Shown here piece after piece: positions 1 to 11,720 of a stretch of DNA of 64,000 nucleotides. Location: the NCBI RefSeq assembly GCF_963924675.1, contig NC_089224.1, positions 43,443,158 to 43,507,157 on the forward strand, in the 5' to 3' direction. A program made the translations under genes and the position numbers. The stretch is from Phocoena phocoena. Taxonomy: Eukaryota; Chordata; Mammalia; Artiodactyla; Phocoenidae. Within the stretch, counting starts at the first letter, position 1, and each line of letters begins with the position of its first letter. The notes under the pieces are model-generated. The model ran no database searches. It was not told where the DNA came from and saw only the letters and a list, made by a program, of their open reading frames with translations.

Positions 1-424
1 AAGAAATCCTCTGTAGGAAATAGTACAGTCCAACAAGTGCCTTTGAAAGTTGCTTTCTAATTCTTGATTAGTGTGTAAATTTTAACTCTATGTGTGGAAA
101 CAAAGAAGAGAAAAGAGCTAACTTTGCTCTTTACTTTGGTTCAAAAAGAATTCTTTAGCCTCCCTCAACTCCAGCATGTCTCCAATATAACACCCTCCTA
201 CAGAAGAGCCGGCTGGGAACACAGACGTGCATGTTCCCAGCCACTCCATGCCATGAATCTGAGGGAGACGAAAAAGGGAGAGGAGCTGATTTCAACCAAG
301 GGATTGCTTGGAGGCGGTGGACGCTGTGCTGGGGACAGTGATGAAAATGATTTCAGTTAATGCGGTGCTAACTCTGTCCATAGCTCTCTTTACAGCACAT
401 CACGTCATTGTCACGTGTAAACCA
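1..424. other. Unassigned single-copy-looking DNA
   Basis: I see no recognisable repeat, exon or RNA gene here. The 88-codon frame at 94-360 resembles no known protein and has no supporting splice or promoter context. Confidence 0.5.
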
Positions 425-590
425 CATTTAACCTTTGTGGCGGGTGATTATTTCAATTATTATTGTACAATGGGTGTACAATTATCCCCGTTGTACAGGT
501 GAGGAAACTGAAGCCCAGGGAGTCTAAGTCTGCCTAAGAACATGAGTTTCAACTAGTTTAGCTGGGTTTCAAACTGTGCTTTGTCCCTCC
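425..590 (-). mobile_element. MIR SINE fragment
   Basis: An old tRNA-derived SINE relic in reverse orientation. The diagnostic piece is ttatccccgttgtacaggtg followed by aggaaactgaagcccagg, the reverse of the conserved MIR core. Divergence is high and no target-site duplication survives, as expected for this old mammalian family. Confidence 0.65.
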
Positions 591-714
591 AGGGTGAGGG
601 GGGATGTGAAGGCTGGGTTGCAACAGCGTTTCTTGCTCCTTGCCATAACCAGGAAATGCTCTCCGTGATCTTAGAGAAAACTTTCTGAAGCAGCCTATCA
701 TCCAGTCATGACTC

Positions 715-905
715 ATTTATTCTTCTGTCCTTTCTCTCATGTGGTACTTGGTACTGTCTGACGTTACAGTATACATTTATTTGTTGAGAATGGTTTTTTC
801 AGTGGTGGCAGAAACTGTGTTTAACTTGCTGCTGTTCCCCAGCACGTAGAACAATTCCTGGCTTTGCAGTAGGCGTTAAATAAATTTTTACTGGACGAGC
901 ACATG
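715..905 (+). mobile_element. L2 LINE 3' end fragment
   Basis: This matches the L2 3' untranslated tail in order: a tatacatttatttgttgag piece, then ctgttccccagcacgtagaa, then a taggcgttaaataaattttt end. It is non-coding and strongly diverged. Confidence 0.7.
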
Positions 906-915
906 AATCCACTCG

Positions 916-3059
916 ACTACAGTCCTTCACTCTTCTCAAGCCTGTGCCCTGCATTGCTGCAGATTCTCAGAATGAAAGGCTCAACCCCTGCCTGTCCAGA
1001 ATAAAGCACTTTCCATCCCTCACCCATTGACTGCCCACTTCGCAGAGCCAGGCCTAGTGGCTGTGAAGCCCTTAAATATGATTTTTAGCCCTGAACAACT
1101 TTTGACCCCACGCAGTTCAGCTGTGGTATCCTTGTGTGTGGAAATTATTCTTACATACAGTCCCTGAAACGCTGAAGAAAGCCAGGTTAAAAAACCCTTA
1201 TTCTGTCGATAAAACTAATCAGGAGACTCAGATCCTTCAGCCCTAATATCTCTGAGAGTAAGTCATCTTGAGAAGCAGAGAAAACTCAACCAGCAAATTT
1301 ATTTCAATAAAGAAGACTGAGTGTAGATATTCAGTGCAAACGATTTGATAGTGCCACATGCCCCAGAAATCCTTAAAAAATATCAAAACGAGGCCCCTTT
1401 TTATTTCTCTTCCTTGGAAATATTGAACCCAATATTAAGTTTGCTTTGAGAAAAGAAGAGGAAACATAAAAGGCATTTATATCCAAGGCTAGCTGGTAAT
1501 CTTCTGCAGGCCCTTCTGGGTTAGAGTAGCATTTCAGGTGCCTGAGTTCTAGCGGGCCCTCTACTTCGTCGTACTTTCTGCTGCTGAGATGATCTCCAAA
1601 CCCTTGCCTTAAAACTTTGATCACATGGTACGAACCATTCGTCTCTCAGCTGCATCTGGCACCAGGTGTATTTTGTTTGACCTGGATGTGTTTTACGTTT
1701 GTTGCCAACATTTCAAAGTTGGGGAAGTTCACATTAAAATTTATATTTCTGCTTCTCTTGAAATATCAGAAGATTTGTCCATCCTGGACCTCCATGCTGT
1801 TATGACAAAACGTTGGGCTGAGGTTGAACAGTGGCTGCCCTTTCAGTAGAGCCCGAACTCTCCAGTTTGCCACAGTCCTCTCTACTCTCTTACAGTAGCG
1901 TCCATACTTGCTTCCCTCAATTACTTGTCTGGTTCCTGCAGAATTTAAGCACTAACTGATTCAAGGTGACCTTAGAAAGGCTACACTCTTGGTCATCACT
2001 TCATGCCTTTATGCTCTCCTCCTGAAAGAGCTGTGAATCTGGGCTTCCTGCAGAAATGCCTAAGTTTCACTAGGATGGCAAAGCCCTTGGGAAAGTCTCA
2101 AAGAACTGATTTGGAGACTGGCTTGTTTCTCTCTTCCACTGAGATAGGAATATCCGATTCAAAGCCTGTGAGATTAGAGAAGATAGACTGTAGCCTTCTC
2201 CTTCCTGAGCTTTTCCCCATCAGGAGGAGGCTCAGTGGAAACTCTCAGTAGACCTTGAACAAGCTGTGCTAATAACTGGAGTCAGCACCTGCTACCCTGT
2301 GTGTGCAGCGGGCTGCTAAGCACATTGACAGACTTTCTTCTGCCCTCCCACTCCTTTTGATTTTCGACACTCTTCTCCTAATGCAGCCCATTTTAGTTGA
2401 CTTTTATGTGACCCAGTGGATAGAAGGCTTAACATCAGTGCCATTAAATCAGTACCTACAGAAATAATCTGGAAATGCTAAACTCTGGCAGGAAGTATGT
2501 TCTAATTAATATTAATAAAAGTACAGTGAGCTGAAAACAAAATTGACTTCAAGTAGGAAAGACAAAGTACAGCTCCTCTGGCTTACTTGCAATATGCAAA
2601 GAGTCTCAAGAATTAATCTTCCTTGTTAAGTATTTCAATTATTTCTAAAAGAAAGTTTCCCTTGTTTTTGAATTTACTTCACTGATTGAAGGGGATGTGA
2701 ATGTTCCTTTGCAAGGATGGGGTTTTAGGATTCTGGGACTCTTATTAGTGTCTGTATGGTTGTGTGCATGCATGCTGCACAAGAGAGATGGGATTTTAAT
2801 TGCTGTCTTTTCCTAGCCAAATTTCTTTGAGATGCCATAGAGTTTGCCCTGTATGTCAGCTGGGCCATCAGAGGAATCACTGGGGCCTGTGTTAGGAAAA
2901 ATCATGCCAACTTCCCGTGATCTTCAGAGAGAGAATTTGATTGGCTGTGCTCAGATCAGATCTGAATCTCACAGGGTTATATTAGACTTGGAAAAGTTTT
3001 GTGTACTAGAAATGTGTTCTGTTGTTATCTATGAAAAAACTGTTAACTTTAAAATGCTG
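916..3059. other. Unassigned non-coding DNA
   Basis: Two kilobases without a repeat I can name with confidence; 2270-2330 may be a small L2 or MIR relic. Short frames at 1373-1624, 1625-1849 and 2003-2251 look random in composition and resemble no protein I know. Conserved non-coding elements could sit here, but that cannot be judged from one sequence. Confidence 0.4.
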
Positions 3060-3400
3060 TTTTCCTTTTACCCAAGTAATTCCTGCTTATCCTTTAAAAC
3101 TATCCAAGAAGACTTTAGAGCTCCCACCCCCTTCCTCTCTGAGCTAGGTATGCCTTTCCATTGCTCCCAGAGCATCATCTGTAATCTTCTTACATACAAT
3201 CTTATGATCAGTGTTTTGTCTCTTCCGGATTCCAGGCAGTGTCTCCTTGAAAGAGTGTCTTTTTCTTTCATCTTTTTACACTCAGTGCCTATCACATAAT
3301 AGGAGCTTAGTATATGATGACTGAATAAATGAATGAGTGAATGAATACTAATTGGATGAGTGGATAGATGAATAAATGCATTTTTTGCTGAGTTAGCATT
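3060..3400 (+). mobile_element. L2 LINE 3' end
   Basis: A forward L2 tail. It contains the Pol II-like cctgcttatcctttaaaact region, then ccaggcagtgtctccttgaa, then cagtgcctatcacataatag, and closes with the characteristic gaataaatgaatgagtgaat repeats. The frame at 2844-3299 reads through it and is not a gene. Confidence 0.8.
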
Positions 3401-3984
3401 GTTTCTGGATTTTATATATGATTGGACTAAAATACATTTTCCAGTGTATCTTCACGTGTCATTTTGCTTTCATTTTATGGGTTTGCATATCCTGATTTTA
3501 GGTTCTAACATACGACATGTTTAACATAAACATGAAGCATTGTTTTTTCAAATTGTTAATCGGAATGTTCTATGAAAAATGTGCAACACTGAAAAAAGGA
3601 CTTGGCCCTAGAGGAAGCGAGGGTAAAAAGGAAACGTTTACTGAAATATTGACAGGTTTGGCTTCAACAGTGCAGAGGAGGCTGATAGAAGTTGTTTTTA
3701 CCTCTAGGCCCCTTTTCCTGCAGGGAGAAGATGGAAGGAGATTTGCCACCTTGTTCCCTGATGAGGAATGTCTCTGCAGGAAGGGACAAAAGCACCTCAG
3801 ACTCTGAATCCTTGGGTTTAGCCCATCTCATGGACATCTCTTTAATTGCATTACAAAAAGAAAAATCAAACTCTAATGCTTTTAGAGGAGGTATGAACCC
3901 TCCTTCCAGAGCCAGTCTTATGGTAGCTGTCCAAATGGTGAAGACATTTACTTCATCTCCTCTTGCTCTCTCTCTGTCCTAGGT
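3401..3984. other. Unassigned non-coding DNA
   Basis: I recognise no repeat or gene. The 96-codon frames at 3517-3807 and 3692-3982 overlap each other in different frames and neither looks like a protein. Confidence 0.4.
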
Positions 3985-4085
3985 TTTACTCTCACTATTT
4001 CTGCCATAGAGGTTTAAGGACTTGCCCAAGGTTGCAGAGTTCAAGCCTCCTGCCTTTCATTTCGCTACAACCCCATTGTTTTGTA
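3985..4085 (-). mobile_element. MIR SINE fragment
   Basis: The piece gtttaaggacttgcccaagg ttgcagag, then ttcaagcctcctgcctttc, is the reverse of the MIR 5' part (gggcaagtcactta and the tRNA-like head). It is short and diverged. Confidence 0.6.
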
Positions 4086-4702
4086 GGCACCTTGGTGATT
4101 CCACTCTCAACCAACGACAGTAAAGATTTTTTTTAAAACGTGATGTAAAATGAGAGCTTTTGAGTGAAAAAGTCTCAGAAAGCAAAGACCTTTCTGTATG
4201 GCAAACCTTTCTTGAACTGAAACTTTAAAGAAAGCATGTTGCTTTTGTTGACGGCCTCATGCATCAGAGCTTTGTTTTCTGTGTTACTCTAAAAACCAGG
4301 CAGCTTAAACCTAAGACTTAAATGTGTTCAACACAGGAGTCCTAGCTCTGGGGGCTCTGTAGATAAAATAGTTTCAAAACCACACCACACCTCTAAAAAT
4401 ACTGCGGAAGGTAAAAACCAGGTTAGAAGTTTGCCTTGAGCTTTTAGCACAAAGGGGACACAGAAAGCCTAAGGTAGCTGTAAATCTTTCTTTAAACTTG
4501 TGCTATCAATGTGGAATTTTAACTCAACAGCATTGACATTATTAGATAAAATGTAGACGCTAAAAGTACAATAATGTGGTGCAGAATTATTTCTCTTTGG
4601 TAAATATTATGGTATAGTGTGTATAGATGAAACAGCTGCTGAAGCTCATGGAAAACTACAAGATATATGTCGAATTACGGGTTTGAAAGGACTATTAAGA
4701 TG

Positions 4703-4733
4703 TCATTCATTCATTCATTCATTCATTCATTCA
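4703..4733. repeat. (TCAT)n microsatellite
   Basis: About seven and a half uninterrupted tetranucleotide units. No neighbouring retroelement tail explains it. Confidence 0.95.
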
Positions 4734-4855
4734 CAAAACGTGTAGTTCTTCCTCATGCTATTCAGTAACCCTTAATTATCCCAGACAGATGAGGAATATT
4801 GGCAGTTGTGACTTCCAGAGAAGTTGTTTCTGTTTTGTCTTCAGTAACTCATTCA

Positions 4856-4891
4856 AAAAAACCAACCAACCAAAAACACAACCAACCAAAA
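4856..4891. repeat. AACC/AAAC low-complexity tract
   Basis: An imperfect run of aacc and caaaaac units, likely simple-repeat slippage. The frame at 4789-5016 that crosses it is spurious. Confidence 0.75.
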
Positions 4892-6059
4892 ACTTCCTGT
4901 ATCTTAAAATTTTAGGAAAGACGGCAGCCAAACTTACTATCTTCCATTGCATAAAAGCCCTTCACCTACTTGGAAGACACCTCATAAAAATTTTCCTCAC
5001 TGCTGCTTCTGAATGACCTTATAGGTTAATTTTTTCACTACACCCTACCTATGACATACATGTTTAATGAAAATTAGAACAGACTATGAACTTTTATAAG
5101 AAAATTACTCCATCCAGTCTCCATTGAGCTCTATTCTGTTGTGACTCAGTGAGCTCTCTAGATTAGTCATTTTGAAAATCAATCCTCTGAAACAAATTTC
5201 TGACCTCTCCTCTGTAATATGTCACTTTGATAGATTATGTCTTCACATCCATGTTGGGAAAGGACTTTAAAGATCCATCTAGTCCGAGGGTTTTTTGTTT
5301 TGTTTGTTTTTTTTTTCACTTGGTATCCATTTATGAATGTCAAGGGAAATGTGAAGTCTTGGACATTATTAATTAAAGGGCTTGGGTGTTTTTCTGTGCA
5401 GAGGGTCTAAAACTTTTATCAGATTCTCTATAGGGTTGGGGACTCCTAAAAAAATTAAGAATAATTAAATCATACATCTCTCTTTTACCCACCATTTTAA
5501 CTTGAGCAGTTTTACGGCTTGCCTGAGGTCCATTGTTAACAGTCTTTGGATTTCCTGTCTTGTAGGTGTAGCTCATAGTTGGCCAAAGTGAATTCCTACC
5601 AGTAACAGATGAGTAGGGGGCCTGGTGTCGTCTTTCCACATAGCACTGTCAGTACAACTGTCTTCGACATCGTGACTAAATAGACAGAAGTGGGTCTGGA
5701 ATGTCCAAAATCCATTTGGATATCATTTTAATGTCCATAAGAGTATTGGGGCAGAGGTAGGAAATACAGGAAAAGAATGTGTATTCTGCTGTTAAGACAT
5801 AGGTCTTCAGACTTAAAAGAGGAGATATCAGTATCCGAAGAAACATGTAATTCAGTCAAAGTGGTATAACCATCTGAGTGGCAGTTATAGACTCTAATCT
5901 GATTTAAAATTTAGAAATGATGTGACTAAAATCTTAAGAACCAGGTATGTGACCACCAACTTTAGTTTGAAGTCCCTCATGTAGAGTATAAATAGGACTC
6001 CGGATGTCCTATGAGTTTTACCAACAAGAATCCAATGAGTGTCCTGGCCAAAATCAATA

Positions 6060-6670
6060 GTTGTGTTTATTAGCTGGAAAAGTTGTAATCTTTTTTTAGC
6101 CAGAAAGGTTTTAAATTAAATATAGAAATATTTAAGAGAATCAAAACTTAACACAAGGAGCTTTTGTGTTAAAAAAGGAATCTGTGTGTGTTTGTTATTT
6201 AAAGTTTTTATAATATTTAAGAGAATTTGATCTGGTAGAGTAACAGATCAGTTTCATAATTCCAATTTAAAATGTATAATTGAGTGATTTAGACTTGTGG
6301 TTTTAGGTTGAAATATTACTAAATTAATCTACAGTGTTGGAATATTTAGAAGAACTTGAGTCACTATGTTTATAAGTTTATTTGATTTAAGAGGCTTATT
6401 TAATTACTCAGGAAAGTTTTAAGTCAGACAATTGAAATACTTAAAGGAAATCAAATACATTAAATTTATAAATGAATTTTTAAACGTTTGAAGAGCTTTA
6501 ATTAGCTGTTTATAAATGAAGCTAAATGTTCCTCTAGGTCCTCTTAAAAGCAATTGCTAAAATTTGCTACATTATAAATAGAATTAAATTTGTAAGCTGA
6601 AATGAGAAGCTTAAGGAAAAACTAGGCTTTTAAATTTGTAACTTGAATAAATCCAACATTAATATTTAAA
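6060..6670. repeat. AT-rich block with recurring motif
   Basis: A roughly 600-bp AT-rich block in which variants of gaaatatttaagagaatcaa recur: about 6125-6145, atatttaagagaatttgatc at about 6212, gaatatttagaagaactt at about 6340 and gaaatacttaaaggaaatca at about 6436. Spacing is irregular (roughly 80-130 bp). It could be a diverged retroviral LTR or internal region, or decayed tandem repeats. I cannot name the family. Confidence 0.45.
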
Positions 6671-7635
6671 ACCAAAGCACCATCAGACTAATCTTTTCTG
6701 AGCACAGAGGTCACCCTCAAGGACTCTAGAAACCTCACGTTTAATGCACACTTTTTGTTTTAAACAAGGATTGTTCTTCACTTCCATGGAGAAGCATGCA
6801 TTCCTTTTTTTCCTAGAATTATGAAGTACTTTCAGTAGTTTTCCTTTTTCCATTTTTTGATAGTCCCATTTTTGCTGGGAAAGGAAAAATCAGTGCAAAT
6901 GTGATGTTTGGGGAACAAGAGTGATAGGGATTGTTACAATCTAAATAATGCATACTAGTTGGCTAATTATTGCTTGGTGATTATCCCAGTGAATGCTAAC
7001 ATCTTTTGTTTTGTGTTCCACGAGAAGTCAGAAATTTAATGTCAAATCTCTTATATGAAAAATGTTGGTACCGATTTTTAAAAATAGCTGGAAGTTGGGA
7101 GTAGGGTGGGAGCAAAAATCTACATCTGAGACTAAATTAGCTTGCAGGTCACTTGTTTTGGGACTTTGGTATATAAAAAAGTGCTCTGAACAGTGATGTA
7201 ACCTGATGTCAGCTGTCCCCTTGTCATTCTGTGCCCCAGAGAGATTAGAACTCCGTGACTTTCTGAGCGTACCTAGAATCAGCTCAGACCAAAGCATTGG
7301 TAAATAATGTAGTTTCTACTGAAGATTTTGAAGAATAGGAGGAGAGGGAGTTTAATGTATGGCCATGCACTCATGTCACATCAAAACACAAGAAAAACTG
7401 TATTACAGATCCCCCATTACATATTTCTTTCCTCCAGTCTTTTCTACACAGCTGCTGTGCTTGGGGTGGGGAGCAGAATGATTTTTTTCTCCTCCTCAAC
7501 CTTCACACAATACCCAGTAAATTAGGCTTCTGTTTCCTTCCCTGATTCTCTTAGGGGTCTTCAAATTCCACTCCTTTTATTAAGCAGAGCAATCCAGTTT
7601 TGTCCCACACTTAAGCATCCTGGGCACTCAGCCGT
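6671..7635. other. Unassigned non-coding DNA
   Basis: No repeat or gene recognised. The 89-codon reverse frame at 7028-7297 lacks any protein-like feature. The reverse-strand hexamer aataaa (within 7576-7585) lies just downstream of the reverse frame ending at 7637; see the GC-rich patch. Confidence 0.4.
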
Positions 7636-7990
7636 ACTACTGCTGCTGCTGAAATGGATAGAAGTCCAGTGACCATTCTGGTTGCGGTTGAAACCAACAG
7701 ATATCAGTATCTGAATGTTGAGCACTCATAGCTCGCCCTGTGGTCCACCTCCCGGTGCTGGCACTTGTGTCTCCTTTCTGACTCTTGTTCTTGTAGCAGC
7801 AGCTGTAACTGCTGCCCTTCCTACGTCCCCTCGGCCTGTGCCACTTCCGTGCACACTGCACCTGACTTTCAGTGTTAGCGCCGGCTTCCCTTCTCCGAGC
7901 TTTCTCTGCCCTCCCACCGCAGCCGTGCAGACTGGAGGTACCTGGCAAGTAGGGCCCTCCCTCCGCCCCCAGCAGCGGATGTGACGGCAG
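7636..7990. other. GC-rich patch with overlapping ORFs
   Basis: This patch is clearly richer in G+C and CpG than the AT-rich sequence around it (about 14 CpGs by eye). It holds three overlapping frames: reverse 7637-7948 (103 codons, ending FQQQQ), reverse 7726-8013 and forward 7715-7984. None resembles a protein family I know. It could be a decayed processed pseudogene, a lone exon or a small CpG-rich element. The trinucleotide ctg repeated four times at 7638-7652 encodes the terminal Q run. Confidence 0.35.
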
Positions 7991-8084
7991 TTGGTGTTTG
8001 AAAACACCAGCACCTCCTTCCTCAGGTGGGGGAGCTATGAGGCTGCTTCTCAGAATTCCTCAGTGGGGGTGAGCTCCAATTGCC

Positions 8085-8235
8085 CATGCTGGTAACCAAT
8101 TGATCATGACCCCTTGATTAACTTTCTTCCTTTTCCCTGCCTCATGTTTTTACTGATGTTTCCCCGAATCACTTTCCAGTTACATTCTGATCTCCACCTC
8201 TATATCTACTTCTGGGGGAACCTAAACTATAAAAT
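8085..8235 (+). mobile_element. LTR-like repeat fragment
   Basis: The piece catgaccccttgattaact, then ttactgatgtttccc, then acttctgggggaacctaaac resembles the 3' portion of an old mammalian LTR (ERVL-MaLR-like). No matching internal region is visible. The class call is tentative. Confidence 0.4.
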
Positions 8236-9837
8236 AACCTGAAACCAAATGCCACTTTAATGAAATAAGTTAGGCATGGAATTTCGTTAGCCCTGAGCAA
8301 TCTCAAGGGAAGGCATATGCCTTTCCTACAGAACTCTATAGAGTCTGGCACTTAGGCCCAGCACTTCTCTTACTCACTAGAAAGAAAAACGTGCTCTGAT
8401 AGCCTGGCCTTAATCACGGGGCCTGGGTATTAGAAAAGGACGTTCTTCTCTCTGGAAATTTTGATTCAACAATTTGAATTTTAATAAATGGTGCCGACCC
8501 CTGTTTTCTAGACAAAATCAATTCCCAGGAATCCCATCCCAACTTGAGGTAGAAGATAATGATGGTCTGGGCGAGAAGAGGGTTTCCTCTTTAAGCCCTT
8601 CCACAGTTGTCTTCACACAGCTTCAGAATGGGGCTGCACTAATGGTTTTCTGCTCAACTCTATTTGGGGGCCAAGTATACTCATGGGCCTAATGGATGCT
8701 TACGAAGTTGTTCATTATTCCTCCGATCTGCCTCTAAACCACCTTATTGGTGCCTCCACCGCCCCTGGGAAGTTTGCTTCAGGGAAGACATTTAAAATTT
8801 CTAACCACTGACCAGGGAGTGGCTTACTCACGCAAAGGATGCAGTCTATTCACTCTGACTAGGCTCTAATGCACAGACTGTAAAGTATTCATAAGCTTCC
8901 CCTTTGCCTCAAAACAGAACCCATTTCTCCATTTGGATAAGGTATGAGAGCTTTAAATGCCTCCACAATGCATCTGCTCACTCCTGGGTTCCAGTTGTTT
9001 CTCTCTCCTCCTTGGAGGGTGACTCTGGTGTGCTCTGCTTTTCTTAGCCATCTGTCCTTTTCCATTTGCTCTCGCCTCACCTCCCTGTCTCACTTTTCCC
9101 TTCAGCCTTGTTTACAGTTCTTTTTCTGGAGGGGTGGCTGCGGAGTTGACTTCCCAGGAAAAGACATTAAATATTCATGAGGAAGATGGTGCGGGCTTAC
9201 GGGGTCTGGGAGAAGGCAAACTGAATACATAGTAGATGAAAAAATTTAAGCCTGTTAATTTTAATACTTGAACAGGCACTGGCATGTCTGTAGCCCCTCA
9301 CAAGATGTAGTCTTCTGGATAGCCTGTGTTGTAGTTATTTTAGTCGTGCATGATTTTTTCCCCCTCTGTCATTAAATTAGAAAAAGATTACCTCTTACAG
9401 CCAAAATAGCTCCCTTGGGTACTAAGTAATATAATTTATATCATAAATAGAATAAAAACACCTTTATTAGATGGTAGTGACTGGGGAAAAACAGCATTTT
9501 ATTCATTTTAGTATTGACTCTGTTTTATTACATTTAAGCAGAGTGGGATTTTGACAGTTACTGAGAGAAGTACTCTCAACTTTTATCCGTGCTTCAGCTA
9601 CCTTGCTTGAAAGATGCTTGTTTTTTCTTTTAATGTAGAAACCAAACTGTTGGTGACAGATTCTTTTCAAAACCACAAGGGCTACATGTTGAGTTTGTCT
9701 GAGATCTGGGCTCCCAGGGCTTTCTTCCTCTTGGTAGGTTCAAGTGAACGGGGCCACAGAGAGCGTAATGTGCAGAACCCGAAGTAGAGGACCCATGAAG
9801 ATACTTTTCTTCCTCCTTCCCTTCTTTCCTTTCTTTT
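8236..9837. other. Unassigned non-coding DNA
   Basis: I recognise nothing definite. 8480-8880 could be the inside of an old retroviral element but I cannot support that. Frames at 8474-8692 and 8944-9180 are short and unlike known proteins. Confidence 0.35.
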
Positions 9838-9975
9838 CTGTTTTCCACAAATATCTATTTAACACCTGAGGATCCAGCAGTCAACAAAAGAAATCCCTTC
9901 CCTTATGGGTCTGGAATATAGGAGGAGATGGACAATAAAAAATAAAGACACATGGGCTATGACATAGGGCGTGTC
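9838..9975 (-). mobile_element. L2 LINE fragment
   Basis: Reverse of the L2 3' end: ccacaaatatctatttaaca, then ggatccagcagtcaacaaaa, then gatggacaataaaaaataaa. The order matches the reversed L2 tail (aacaaatatttattgagc, gatacagcagtgaacaa, gacagacaataaacaaa). Confidence 0.7.
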
Positions 9976-10162
9976 CCTCATTCAGCACAGGTGTTCTGGG
10001 CAAGTGCTGTGTTAGGTACCACCTGCAGCCTTTACTGCGTGGTGGCTGGCAGTCATACTTAGACTTTCTGTCGTGTTTTGCCCAGGAGATGACAAAAATA
10101 GGATATCACCTCACCTCTAGTTAATAGAGGGCATAAAAAGAATTACTGGCGACATTAAAGGT

Positions 10163-10192
10163 CTGTTTTTGTTTGTTTGTTTGTTTTTTTGT
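10163..10192. repeat. (GTTT)n simple repeat
   Basis: An imperfect tract of gttt units followed by a T run, adjoining the MIR that follows. Confidence 0.8.
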
Positions 10193-10194
10193 AA

Positions 10195-10375
10195 GTGCCA
10201 CTTACGAGAAAGGTGATCTTGGTCAAGTTATTCAGACTTCCGCATCTCAGTTTGTTCTACTGTAAAATGATAACGGCACCTGTCCCTGCGGATTGTTGTA
10301 AGGGTTAAATGAGTTATTTTTGGTGTACCTCCAGTAGTGCTGCTGGCATGCAGTAAGTGACATACACATGTTAGC
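10195..10375 (+). mobile_element. MIR SINE
   Basis: Forward MIR core: ggtcaagttattcagacttc, then tctactgtaaaatgataacg, then ttgtaagggttaaatgagtt, then gctggcatgcagtaagtg. The head is truncated or degraded. Confidence 0.8.
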
Positions 10376-10914
10376 TTTTTGGTCTGCTCTCCTGCCTGAG
10401 GCTTGAGCTTTTCGTCTCTGTTGGGTTGGTTGGCGGGCTAGCTTCTGCTAAACAGCTCCACTGATGGAAGTCGGAACCTTCTGAACTTTGCCTGCCACTT
10501 TGCCTGTTAGTGCCCTTTCTTGTGTAGAGCTGACATCTCCCTTTCTCTCATGTGGCTTCTACCCCGTGGTCTTTCCCCTTGGGGATCAGTTCAGAGGAAT
10601 TCCAGTTCTTTTTCCATGTGATGCCCTCCTGATATTTGAAAAGAGTATGCACCATTTGAGAGTACTTTTCACTGGGCTAAATATCCCACGTCCTATAATT
10701 TTCTCTCAAAAGACCTGGTTTCCGAGTTAGTTCTAGTCTCATCCCAGGCTACTAGAAGGACACACACACACACCAGTTCCTCCTTCATATCCTGTGGCTC
10801 AGGGTGTCCTAATTATCCTAGGTGCTCCCCTCTGATCTATTTTCTGTTTGTCTATCATCTGTTACAGGATGGGATGTCCAGATATGTATGAATAGCCTAC
10901 TGACTACTAGCTCT
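10376..10914. other. Unassigned non-coding DNA
   Basis: No repeat or gene recognised apart from a short CA run at about 10761-10772. The 80-codon frame 10488-10730 has no recognisable domain. Confidence 0.35.
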
Positions 10915-11220
10915 GCAATGTACAAGTAATGAGATGGAAGAGGCCCTGCGCTCATAGAACTACATTCTAGTGATGGAGACAGATAATGCTGTTTCATATT
11001 GGATGGACAGGGAGGGCCCCTTTGAGGAGGAGATCTCAAGTGGAGAAGGAACCAACTGTGTGACTATCTAGGAAGGAGTGTTTCAGGCAAAGGGAAGAGC
11101 ATGTGCAGTTACCCTGAGGGGGGAACGAGCTTAGCCATCAGATCAAGCAGCAGAAAGAAAGGCCATGTTGCTGGAGCAGAGTGGATGGGCAGAAGGAGGA
11201 GAATACACTAGATGACGGTC
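10915..11220 (-). mobile_element. L2 LINE, antisense
   Basis: Ordered landmarks of reversed L2: catagaactacattctagtg, gggcccctttgaggaggaga, gtgtttcaggcaaagggaag, agcatgtgcagttaccctga, then gctggagcagagtggatg. Colinearity over 300 bp makes the call firm. Confidence 0.85.
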
Positions 11221-11489
11221 TAGGTCTCTGCTCATCATATGGGATCCTGGCCACAACTCTCCTCTTGCATCCGGAAAGTTTAAAGATTCTCAGGGTTGGA
11301 AGGGACATTTCCCAAACGCCCCAGTCTCTCTTCTCCACAGTACTCATACTCAGCCTTCACTCAAGCTGTACTTAGGTTCTTACGGCACCCTCTGTAGCGG
11401 CACTATAAACACTGGAGGTGCTTAAAAAATACGCAGGTGCCCAATATGTAACTATTGCAAAAAAAAATTTTAATGAATTGCCTTCCTAG
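11221..11489. other. Unassigned DNA with a small relic
   Basis: A piece near 11285-11340 (agggttggaagggacatttc) resembles the same ancient SINE-like motif seen near 5250. Otherwise nothing is recognised. Confidence 0.35.
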
Positions 11490-11720
11490 AATGCTAGTGC
11501 CAGGTTCCCTCACACTTCTGTTCCTTTACATGTACTGTTTTCTGCACCTGAAACTCCTTCATCCAACTCGTGAACTCCTGTGCATACTCTATAAAACCCA
11601 ACTAGAAGGCACTACCACCTCTGAGAGGCCTTTTCCCCTCTTTGTATAACCCAGCCACACTCCAGTAGTTAGAGGAGCACTCTGTTCTTTCAGCACCTGT
11701 TCACATTTCTAGATGAGCCA
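11490..11720 (+). mobile_element. L2 LINE 3' region
   Basis: Forward L2 landmarks: tgttttctgcacctgaaact, ccttcatccaactcgtgaac, actacc acctctgagaggcc, then a cagcacctgttcacatttct end. The frame at 11455-11649 is this element read through. Confidence 0.75.

Larger units (their letters stand above)
4086..6059. other. Mostly unassigned AT-rich DNA
   Basis: Apart from the two simple repeats listed separately, I see only a short relic at about 5245-5290 (gggaaaggactttaaagatc catctagtcc) that resembles an ancient mammalian SINE or L2-like element. No frame is convincing. Confidence 0.4.

Noticed and set aside
2844..3299. 151-codon ORF
   Set aside because: It overlaps an L2 3' end and has no domain; length is within chance expectation for 64 kb.
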